From assembly GCF_001625195.1 (NCBI RefSeq), contig NC_054390.1, positions 310,001 through 374,000 on the forward strand: a DNA stretch of 64,000 nucleotides, in the 5' to 3' direction. The DNA comes from Drechmeria coniospora (taxonomy: Eukaryota > Ascomycota > Sordariomycetes > Hypocreales > Ophiocordycipitaceae). Below are positions 45,548 through 55,733 of the stretch, piece by piece; within the stretch, counting starts at the first letter, position 1; the number at the start of each line of letters is the position of its first letter. A model generated the notes under the pieces. The model saw only the letters and a program-made list of their open reading frames with translations, had not been told where the DNA came from and did no database searches. Made by a program: the position numbers and the translations under genes.

Positions 45548-47439
45548 TAGTAGCTGGCCGCCGACTCTTGCGCCGGAGGGGGAGAGGTGGCGATATTCCA
45601 TGTAAATAATAATGAACACCACAAACAATCATATATCCATATTCATCCATCTAGTCCTAGCAGACATCCGTCATGTCAGTCAGCCGAGCTGCTCTGGTCG
45701 CATTCATGGCCATCTACGCTCGTTTTCGGTTCGCCACCATGCCTTCCAACCGCTTTGGTGTTATTTCCTAGCATAGTAGTTGACTACTTTTATCCGACGG
45801 GAACTGAACAAGCTGGGAGAGATGGCGAGGATGACGTTCCCCTATTCTGTGACGTCGAAGGCGGCATTCCCCTTTCTCGAAGGATGTGCGAATCCCGAGA
45901 GGGACAGTCGAGATGAATGCATCTACCTACGCGTACGGTGCCATGGTGACTTTAAGCAACCAAAATCATGTGCTCGGCTCATATCAGCCTTATCGTTGAG
46001 TCTCGGGAGGAATAACTGCAATACATGGTCTGCTCATCGCCTCTCCTCGCCATGTTTGGTTCACATTTGACGGTGGGGAAAAGACAGGCAATTGAAACGA
46101 TTTTGGGCAACGAGTTCAAATCCCGAATGGGACGTTGTCGTCATCGTCGTCTTCATTGCTGCTGTTGTTCGCCCAACACTGGACTATCCCGGGTGGTACT
46201 TGCATGCAGAGTCCATGAGGTTGAGTTTATTTCTGGCAACCAGAGCCGGTCACAGCGTAATAATGTATGCTACACTTCCACACGCTTACATGTGTAATCA
46301 TGGCATGCGTTGTTGCCATTCACTTTCCGCACATGTACGGAACGCTTCAAATTGTGTACATCAACGTCTTCCTAGCTTAAGCATTGTTGCAGCGACCTAT
46401 CCGAACTGCTGGTTAATAATACTAGCTGGTTCGTCTAGGGTAAGCCAAGCATAGGTCCAACATTCAGTGTTCGAGTTAGGCTGCATAGACTGATACCCAA
46501 CATCGATCGGCAAACAAGCACCAGCCCCGCCAGTTTTGGAAGATATTATGAGAAGGATTATTGTGTGCTCTAGGATTTATTGGGGGATGATATGTCATTT
46601 TCAGGCCACTGGCAATATTTACGGGGGTTGACCGGTCCCATTTCCATCGGCTGGTAGAAGGTGACAAGGAGAGCATAAATTATCAGCGCTGTAGTGGTTT
46701 GCCGGATTATGTGAAACAGCATAGTGGGCACGGCTAAATTCTTGGCATGCAACCAGGGCATCAGATGTGATTGTTCAACACCGTCCTCCATGGCTTTACT
46801 GCCACCTGTTTCGGTTGCAATGATGGCCGCATGACTGTGCGTCCCGTGCAAATCAGCACCAGCAGCAGATTGACGCCAAGAGTAGCGAGAGGAGGGATAA
46901 GAGGCAATAAATGAGAGCGTTGGAAGGGTAGAGTGGTATGGATATGCCTGCAGGCCAACGCCTGTCACAATATCAATCTCGGCAGTTTATGTCCAAGGCT
47001 GAAGGTTCTTATAGCTCGACTGGGTAGCACATCAGCAGCATCAAGGCAGCTTCCGTCCGGCGACATGATTCCCCTATAGACGAGAAGAATGACGACAGCC
47101 ACCAGAATTTGACATTCGACCGCCGAAAAGGGGAAACTAGGGCTGTTCAAGAAAAGCAATTTCTAAGCTGCGTATCCCGTACCATGCAAACAAAGTTGAA
47201 GCAAATGCAAGTACAGTGGAAAATCCTAGCCCAGTTACGCAAACATATTACCATAAAATACATCCGCAGCTGCAACACTGCTTCGTGACGGCTGTTTGGA
47301 GATTGCTGCCGCTGGACCAAAGCAGTTGGCAAAAATATCAGCCCCTTTTCGGTACAACAGGAAAGGACAGCAGCACTCAGTTGTCATGTTTATTCTGATT
47401 GATAACTATAGATCTAATTGTTGCTTCACTGCCCTCTAG
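45548..47439. other. Intergenic interval, possible gene remnant on the minus strand
   Basis: No intact gene. On the minus strand at 46570-46968 and 46965-47159, frames contain hydrophobic segments (MLFHIIRQTTTALIIYALLVTFYQ and ILVAVVILLVYRG) that look like pieces of a membrane protein, but no splice pattern joins them into a recognised family. Confidence 0.5.
47389..47394 (-). terminator. AATAAA polyadenylation signal of the acyltransferase gene
   Basis: AATAAA on the minus strand lies about 46 bp beyond the stop codon of the acyltransferase gene. Confidence 0.45.
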
Positions 47440-49087
47440 TCATTCATCCCCGACAGTACACCATTTTTCAAACCACTTGGCGAACGCGACAGTTGGGACG
47501 TCGACCGCTCGCCAGAAGATATCGGCGGCCCATATGACGGTCGGAATGCAGAAGCAAGCGCCGAAAAAGAAGCCCACGTTGAACCAATACCCTTCGATCC
47601 CCGTAATACTGTACGCCATGCTCTCCCAGTGATAGCCAATGACGTGCATGACTGGGCCGTGCATGAGGTACATGGCGTACGATATTTTCCCAAGATACTG
47701 CATCGGAGCACTGTTGAAAAACTTCTGCCAGCCCCTGGAGTGGCCCACGGCGAGAATAAACACGATGGCACCCAGCGGCTGCCAGAATCGAAACTGTTTC
47801 TCCGTCCACCATGCCGGGATGATGGAAGTTAGGAACTTCCATCCGGGCGTCACCTCGCCTTGGTAATCAGGTTGTGACAGGAGATACAGACCTAGGAGGC
47901 TGGAAAGGGACCAAAGGATCCTTTTGTAGCGACCCCGGAATGGCGGCAGATGCTGCTCTTGCGGGCACAAGGTCGGGCTCGAAGTGCCCGAGACATGACG
48001 ATGAGCGCCCCGGATTATGTCCAGTTCCGCCAGGACCATGCCGCAGAGAAAGAGGAACAGATCCCATCTAGAGTTGCGATGGACGAACAGAGCAATGGCA
48101 CCCACAATGACGAGTCGAACCACGGTGCGCAAACGAGCGGTTCCAACGATGACGACGAAGAGGCATATGGAGCATCGAAACTCCACAGGGATGGCCCACA
48201 GGTGCAAGTCATATTCTGCAAGGGACGGGACGGAACGTTAGTGTCGCATTCGAAAGAAAGTGTACAGTTGCATCGGCGTGCAGGGACAACTACTCACGTG
48301 GGGTCCCGTCACCATTGCGCCAGGTGAAGAAGGCGACGAATTCGTACATGTAGCCGACCCAGCTCCCCAGCTGGGCAAAGGTAGAGCCCAGGCGGTCAGG
48401 ATGAATCTCCATGTAGTACCGGAAATACGCCTTGGTGTAAGCAAACTCGCGAGTCAGCTCGTAGACGCCGAGTCGCAAGAGCAACACAATGGCCAAGGTC
48501 GAAATCATGGTCGGGAGAAATAAGCGAATGCCTCTGCGGAAGACGAGCGAGCTCACGGCAGGATAGAAATCGGAATAGGCCCGGCGATGGATCAGACTCA
48601 AGAGGCGATAGGACAAGACGTAGCCGGAGATGACGAAAAAGAGGCAGACGGCAGGGGCGCCTTGGTATAGAAGGCGGAGGAAAGGAAGCTTGAGGATGTG
48701 GCCATGGTTCATGGAATTCTTGCGTCCCCAGCCCTCAGACGTGATGAAGGCCTGCATCGCGTAGTGGTTGAAGAAGACGAAGAGGGAGGCGATGCCGCGG
48801 ATGCCGTCGAGATAGGCCGTGGCAGAGCGCGGCCGGGAGCCTTCTTGATGTCCCGCATGCTGGGGCCGGAGAAAGCTGGGGAGGAGGAAGGCCACGACGG
48901 GAAGCAGGAGAGGGCGCCATATGACGGATTTTAGATGACGACCGGGAAGAGACACGGCGGAGAGGAAGTGAGAAAGAGCAGGAGATGCCGATGCAGTGTC
49001 CCTTGGCTTCGGCACATCCTCGCTCTCGCCGTCCGAGACGGAGACGGCCTGCTCGTCCAGCAGGCCGAGCTGAAGGTCGTCTGGCAT
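47440..49087 (-). CDS. Acyltransferase-3 family membrane protein
   Basis: Exons 49087-48298 and 48215-47440 join across an 82-nt intron (GTGAGT donor, CACTAAC branch, TTGCAG acceptor) into 521 residues. The first ~55 residues are cytosolic and polar. The family's signatures follow: YLDGIRGIASLFVFFNHYAM (conserved LDGxRGxAxxxVxxxH), LFFVISGYVLS, then, after the splice, DLHLWAIPVEFR, and near the end GKISYAMYLMHGPVMH. About ten TM helices are visible. Such proteins transfer acyl groups from a cytosolic donor to sugars, lipids or secondary metabolites; the substrate cannot be told from sequence. The splice junction restores TPQYDLHLWAIP, a family motif, supporting the model. No biosynthetic genes lie next to it. 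Confidence 0.9.
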
Positions 49088-49827
49088 GCCGGACGGAACG
49101 ACGGGAGCGGCGACAACGGTCGAGCAGGGATGTGCACTTGTATAATCAGCAACGAACGATGTTCATGCAGTACACGCATGCAGGCGTGCATACGCCCAGA
49201 CAAAGTTGGCTTGTTTTGTTGAGAAGTGGAGAGTTCACGATGGCAGAGTCCACCAGAAAAGCGTGGTGCCCAGGTCGATATCAAGCATGGGTAAGTTATA
49301 ATGATGCGAAGCGTCATAAATCGAATGGGATGGATAACTATTATGCAATACACCACACCATATCCATGTCACTAGCGTGCAATCCGTTATTAATATTACA
49401 CCACGATATATGCTACTACATGCAGCATCTCAAACCCTTTTCTCCGGTAGAAGCATCATGTTGCACTTGACGCCCACCCCAGTACACGTAAATGTACGGC
49501 TACACTTACAGTTCGTGTAGTTACTTGCTAGCGGGTGAGCGGTTACAGAACGACGGCCTGCGAGTTACGGATCAATTGATCAGGGGTGGGCCGGCAATGA
49601 AACCTTATCACTCACAACACCGGCGGACGGCAGTGTGCCGATAGGGATTGGTCGACTGGCGAGTCTTGGATCAGGAAGTGTGACGCCACGGTTGCAGCAC
49701 GCCAACCCTGAAATAAGAAGTCTTGGTGCCTGATCGATAGGTACATGGCGAGAACTCCGTCGATGCTCAGGACATAGCGGTAGGTAGTGGGAAGTTGGGT
49801 TGCTGGCCAGCCTGGGTTCCCCAGAGT

Positions 49828-50165
49828 CCGCATACATGGAACAATGCACACGCTGCTCCGTATTCGCATGTCATGGACACGTCCGCATACATGGAACACT
49901 GCACATGCTGCTCCGTATTTGCATGTCATGGACACGTATATCCGCATACATGGAACACTGCACACGCTGCTCCGTATTTGCATGTCATGGACACGTCCGC
50001 ATACATGGAACACTGCACACGCTGCTCCGTATTTGCATGTCATGGACACGTATATCCGCATACATGGAACACTGCACACGCTGCTCCGTATTCGCATGTC
50101 ATGGACACGTCCGCATACATGGAACACTGCACACGCTGCTCCGTATTTGCATGTCATGGACACGT
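49828..50165. repeat. Higher-order tandem repeat: alternating 55- and 59-bp units
   Basis: CCGCATACATGG begins at 49828, 49883, 49942, 49997, 50056 and 50111, giving spacings of 55, 59, 55, 59 and 55. The longer units carry an extra TATA after GGACACG. So a 114-bp dimer has been amplified about three times. Open frames through it are repeat artefacts. Confidence 0.92.
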
Positions 50166-53100
50166 ATATAATACAATAGAGCAGTCCTTCATACTACTTG
50201 TACTATTGGCAACGTATTACGACATGCAGACTTGCCATCAACCCGGACAGTCGAACAGCAAATTCGAGCTCGATGAAAGTCTGTACAGGCCTCCCTCTTA
50301 GCCGTGTCGATGACTCCTAGTACATGTACTCGTACGAATACAAGCAAGCCAGGCCCGGATAGTACACAAACTCTCGAGCAAGTGTAAATGTACAGTGTAA
50401 TACTCGTGCAGTTGACGTCCCAGGAGTGCTTCCTTCTCGTGAAAGATGCGTACACGTAGGCGTAGCCTCTCGCGTCTGAAAAAATCGGCCACGGCCTTGG
50501 CAAGGTAACAATACCCACATCCTGCCTCGGTACACTCCACCAGTTGGACGGGCCGCATGTCACATAGGTCCGTCTAATCTTACAGGTACTCCATTCTAAG
50601 TAGGAAGGCTGTGTTTTTTTCCGGGTTATCAGCGATGGCTTGTTGGCAAATTAGGTGCACAGTACGGAGTACTCCGGATTACTCAGTCCTATACTTGCTA
50701 CAATACTTACAACTACAGTAGACGACACTTGGTAAACCCAGAGTTGTTGTAGGTCCTTGGTATTTCCCCTTGTTGAATCGTCAAGTCGGGGTCTTGCCCA
50801 TTTCCAACTTCTTGCCTCCTCTCGTGGTACTCATTACTACTCAGGGGCAACGATGTACGAGTTCAGGCAACGTACAAGAATAGTAGTGTGCAAAAATGGC
50901 GTGAACACAACCCCCCGCCGTGGATATCCTATTAGTATTAGGATTGACCCGCCAACCGGGTCCATGGTGGTGACTTGGCCGATCGTTGGAACTCAATGAC
51001 ATGCAGTGCATCGACCATACAGCTAGCGAGAGTTGCTACTTACAACTACTGCACTTGTATTGCTGCAAGTACGGCAAATGAAAGTACGGAGTACTGTACG
51101 TGCACTTGTACGGAGAACACCGTACGCCGTGGCGAGCCTTGACCGGGACACAACACCTAGTACCGAGTTAGCACAGGCATGACTTGGGTATATCACTGTA
51201 TTATATGACGAAATATAATTGCAGAGAGTACAACATATACTTGCAGTAAGTACATGTAAGTACGACGTACTTTGTTGTAGTTACAAGTGCACCTAGTTGC
51301 AAGTACTTACTATACTTTAGTCCGGTTATCTCGTTGCAGGGGGATCGGAGGACCCTCACATTATTGTGCAGATGCACGTACAAGTACTTGGGCTATAATG
51401 GTACTCGTGCTCCGATCTCGTAAATATTGATAGGCTCCCACGTACGGGTACGGTGTCCCCGGGGATGCCGGCTCGGCTCCGTTGTGCCCACCACACACCG
51501 ATTTGTAATTACGTGTTTGTGACCGTACCCCTGCTCCATAAGTAGATGGACAAGCAGTGCGGAGTACCGTTAATAATAATACAAGTACTAATGAGTCACA
51601 ATTACTCCAATCGGGGTACGCCGAACCACAAATCCTCTGCAAAGACAAGTATGGAGCACTTGTATGCACACCACTTGGAAGTAAGTATACAGGACAGGAT
51701 TGTATGGATACACAAACTTACGTAAAAAGTAATACAATAGATGCAAGGCAGGCTATAGAGAAGCACAAATTCAACCACTCGGAGCAGGACATGTGAATGC
51801 ACAACTCACGTCAACGTATCTGCACTCGCACATTCAAAGGGTATTGCAAGCACTCCGTACTCCGTACTCAAGTATACTTGGTAGCAAACCGCAACTGCAT
51901 ATAATTACCGTACGCAGTGCAAGTCGTTGTAAGTAAGCATCTACACAAATACTTGTATATTCCAGCCGATCCGCTCCCAGTAGGTGTATGCCGCTTGTAT
52001 TTTTAAAGTATTACATGCCAATACGAATACGTAGCAGAGTGCCCGGCGCTCCACGTTTTGCCGACTGTAGGGAATGAACCCCGAACCCCCTATCCTGGTG
52101 ACGTGGGCACGCGTGAATTGTGTGGTCGGATGTTGACAGTCATGACCACCTACATGTAATACAACTACAGCGCGGCCACCGACTGAGAGCTAGAAACACG
52201 AGTCTCCAAAATCGAGTCTAGGGAAGATAATAACGGCACAGGGTGCGCCGTCGGAAATGTGCGAAAATTCTGGATACAAGTGCCGTATTCCCCCGTTTCA
52301 TGAACTCCTCGGCGGGGACGGCATGAGCGCTATCGTGCCGCTTGTGGTTTGTGCGTCCCATCACTCCGTATTAATACCCCTTCCTTTCCGCCCGTTGGTA
52401 ATGGATGCTCCACCCCTGTGTCAATTTTTCGAGGGATTTATGCGTTACGCAACCCCGCGTTCACGATACGAGCCGAACGTTGGGACTGCTCGGATCCTAG
52501 CGGGATGATTCCTCGTGGCATTGCTGGAGGACCGACCCTATTCCGGCGTGTCGTGCGTCCATCTATTTGCGGCTACAGTAGTTTGTATCGTATGCACCGT
52601 ACATTTGCATGTGAATAACGGCAGACGTAGCATCACACTCCCATCCTCGTGGTCACCTATTGCCAGCATCTGCAGGTACTGTACTGTGGTTGCAAATATA
52701 TGAATCAGCGCATGGGGTACGCAGTGGGTGTAGACCTTGAGGTGAGTACCTTGCACTCAGGTGTACATGATGGCTATTCAACTCGGATATGGGTGTACAT
52801 TCACATGCACTGTACTCGGTACGGAGTAGACTCTGCTCGCACATCTTGACCTCTGCCACGATGACGGTATGAAAGGGGGGCTCGTGTTCATTGGCAACCC
52901 GCCTGGGTCCGATTGCCTGCCTTGTAGTTTACTCTATGCAGTTTACTCTATGCAACGTATTTCGGCACACAGAAAAACATGTACCCAACTCCCATTGTCC
53001 ATGGAAGTGTAAGAACTTGATTTAGCCTTCTCTCGTGTCACATCTCAAGGTCTCATCCAAATCGATCTGTCTTGCGGACTGTGGTACATCCTTTTCGTAT

Positions 53101-54189
53101 TCGATTGGCAATTCTGAGAAAATATCAAGGCCACGAACCATCGGGAATCCGGCGCGTGATGGCCGCAGGATTGCACGTTTCCGGGTTGCAATCCTATCCC
53201 CCTTCTTGGCACATCTCTGTTTAGTCGCATTGCCCCTGCTGGATCGATCTAGTTCCAACCACTCTTTGTTGTCTTGTGCCTAAACATGGGTCATCCATCA
53301 CCTTGGCCATTGTGCGGTTCATGTCCCCTTTGTCGGTGGTTCTCGTCGTCTTTGCCAGCCTTGGGCTCCGCTCGCCGATCAAGACCCGAGATACTGGGAC
53401 GGCAAGCACGTAATATAGACAACGCACCCCTGCCATCCTTTCATAAGGCTACAATGCTAGTTAAAACTTGGAATAGTGCGTACCTGAAATTTTCGGCCAT
53501 GAGCACACCTACTTGCCATTCTTTCCACTTGCCCGTGGCGAGTATTCTTGCTGGTTTCGATTCTTCGACTTGATCAATGCCCGACGGCATGAGCTCGTGT
53601 TTAGTCTATACGAGTTTGTCTCTGCACACATTGTACTTGCCGTGCCGCTATACTCCATACACGGCACTCCTATCGTACGTGCGTCCCCGACCGTACAACC
53701 AAGTAAGTGCTGCCCTTGTATTACTCCGTACACTATGGATGATTTGTACGAACAAGCAGAATCTTGACAAGGCCCATGCTACTGAGTACCTTTACATGTA
53801 CATATACGTGTCCGGATATAATACGAGTACTCCGCGAGCATGGAGACTATCGGGAGAGGGGCGGAGGGGTGCGAAGGGTTCATGTAACGTGGGTCCGGAT
53901 GGCCAAACTGATGCCGGCGAGCCTGTGAAATCGACGTACAATACGGAGTACCGTGGTGGAATAGTGGATATCTCGCGGCTCATGCAATATTGTCGGGCGG
54001 GCTGGGCAGTGTGCCAAAGCAGTAGGAGGATTCTGGAGGATCGGCATTTCCGTATCATCTAGCGCTTATTATTACTTGTCCACGTATTCTCGGGCGTTGA
54101 AGACTATCAATAGGAGAGTTGGTCTGTGTAATGGCGAGTACAGCCAAGTACTTACTCGGTGCTTGGCTGTTTGCTTGTTGGATTCGGAA

Positions 54190-54196
54190 TATAAAG
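54190..54196 (+). promoter_or_regulatory. TATA box of the microexon peptide gene
   Basis: TATAAAG lies 148 bp upstream of the ATG at 54338. A C/T-rich tract (about 54280-54335) follows, as is common around fungal transcription starts. Confidence 0.5.
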
Positions 54197-54337
54197 ATGC
54201 TGATATCCCTCTGCTTCCTAAGCACGGGAAAAGTCACGATACTACTTACACCTTGCACGCCTACAGCCATTCCATTCTACCGTCAACGTACTTTTCTTCT
54301 TCTTCCTGGCCGACTGCTACGCTCCTGTCTCGCCGAA

Positions 54338-55191
54338 ATGCAGATTATCGCCTTTACACTTCTAGTCTTGGCCGGCCTTGGCCTCGCCGCGCCTGTTTCC
54401 ACAACGGAGCTGGACAAGGTGAGTAGTATCCGACGATGCCCCCTCCTTCCGGAGAGATTTGCTGTGCTAACATGACTTTTCCCTCAGCGAGTGAGTCTAT
54501 TTCTTCCGCACCGAAGCTTGGTAACACTGCAGTTCACTAACGATACGGTTCTCCAGATGGTGAGTTTCGAAGCAGCACACGCAAACGGCATCTGACGGCT
54601 AATTCGCGCCATTCTAGATTGTAAGTTTCCTTGCCACGCGAGAACGGAGGGGTTGCATGTTCGTCCTGTAGTAACATGAATCTTTGCTATAGTTTGAGGT
54701 AAGATCTCCATGCGCAGCGAGAGATGACCACCCGGACGTTGTACTCACTCGGCTTGACGTCTAGCCGGTAAGTCAACCTCGGCCAACAAGACAAATTAAC
54801 CGTCTTCTTTCTCATGTTGACCGTACACTAGCCTGTAAGTGTCATGTCAAAAATGTCCATCTCCGTCCGCATCAGTGCCGAGCTAATTTTCTACCATGAC
54901 AGATTGTGAGTATTACCTTGACCGCGAATATGAACACGAAGACTGGACAAGACGTTAATCGTCTTTCTAGGATGTAAGCACCTCCCGTTCCGGATGAGAA
55001 AGGCGATTGTGATGGATACTAACGCGTCTTCCGACAATAGCATGTACGTTTCCACGCGTGATGATGCGATTCTAATCGGGTGCAATGCTCTAATTTCAGG
55101 AATGACAACAGTTTGTGAGTTACCGGCCATCAAGTCTTCCCCCCTGGATCCTATGTGCTAATTCGTCTGCCAACGCAAGCCCGAGAACTGA
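54338..55191 (+). CDS. Secreted peptide gene built from ten microexons
   Basis: Exon 1 (54338-54418, 27 codons) encodes a signal peptide (MQIIAFTLLVLAGLGLA) and a short pro-region ending TTELDK. Then come microexons CGA (54488-54490), ATG (54557-54559), ATT (54618-54620), TTTGAG (54693-54698), CCG (54765-54767), CCT (54832-54834), ATT (54903-54905), GAT (54971-54973), CAT (55041-55043) and TTT (55112-55114), and a last exon CCCGAGAACTGA (55180-55191). All introns are phase 0, 58-72 nt long, with GTGAGT, GTAAGT, GTAAGA, GTAAGC or GTACGT donors, CTAAY, TTAAY or TTGAC branch-like motifs, and YAG (last: AAG) acceptors. The full-inclusion product is 40 residues. K27 plus R28 form a Kex2-type KR site, predicting a secreted MIFEPPIDHFPEN. 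Using the earlier acceptor at 55099 would instead end the chain as DHE. Splicing is inferred, not observed. I know of no described family like this in fungi. It is convergent with the UNC93-like gene. Confidence 0.75.
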
Positions 55192-55733
55192 AATTGACGG
55201 CAAATCCCCGTCTGGCTTCCGGATGGTATTCGATCGGTTCATATAGCGGAGATTTGGGTTTTGTCAATGGCCGGCGTTGGGAGCAGGATTGGGAAAGGCT
55301 GAAGGGAACAGGAACGGAACAGGACGCTCGATACGGGCGCTACGATGATTCGTCTCGCTTTCCCACTTCACGCCAGTGCATGAACCAAACGTGTCGAGGC
55401 CACTCCGAGCGCTGCTTGCCCGGACGGCACGTTGATTCACCTGCCGCCCGACAAGGTGTGCCAGGCGGCAAGGAGCCGACGGGGCGAACGGTGATGCTCG
55501 TGGAAGAGATGGGCGGTTTCGTCGACGCCTGGATTCATCCTTGACACGGAACGGAGAGCGAGGGTGCAAAAAAATAGTGCAAGGAATAACGATTTGCATG
55601 TGAATCTAATGCAGGAGAAACAAGGAGAAAGAAAAGGCTTCAAGAGACATCGCCATGCCAAAAAAAAAAAGAAAAAAAAGGGAGCCAAAAGCTCCACGCA
55701 ATTCCTCGTCCCCTCTGCTCCCACGTGGCCGCC
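55192..55733. other. Intergenic gap between convergent genes
   Basis: It holds the 3' flanks of the microexon gene and the UNC93-like gene, with an A-rich tract at about 55660-55680. No gene is supported. Confidence 0.55.

Larger units (their letters stand above)
49088..54337. other. 5-kb gene-poor interval before the microexon gene
   Basis: No gene is supported. It holds a two-tier tandem repeat at 49828-50165, and zones of TACGGAGTAC/ACTTGCAAGTA words at about 50300-51920. The final 150 bp form the promoter of the microexon peptide gene. Confidence 0.55.

Noticed and set aside
46100..46130. tRNA B-box-like GAGTTCAAATCCCG
   Set aside because: No A box, anticodon arm or pairing acceptor stem could be found around it.
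46570..47159. Membrane-protein gene on the minus strand
   Set aside because: Two hydrophobic frames lie near each other, but no consistent donor/acceptor pair or conserved motif links them.
49795..50301. Frames with repeated CHGHV and YMEHC words
   Set aside because: They come from the 55/59-bp tandem repeat and are open on both strands; no signal peptide or start context.
54119..54475. 118-codon frame covering the microexon gene's first exon and its upstream region
   Set aside because: The part before 54338 contains the TATA box and pyrimidine-rich leader, and the part after 54418 runs into a canonical intron.
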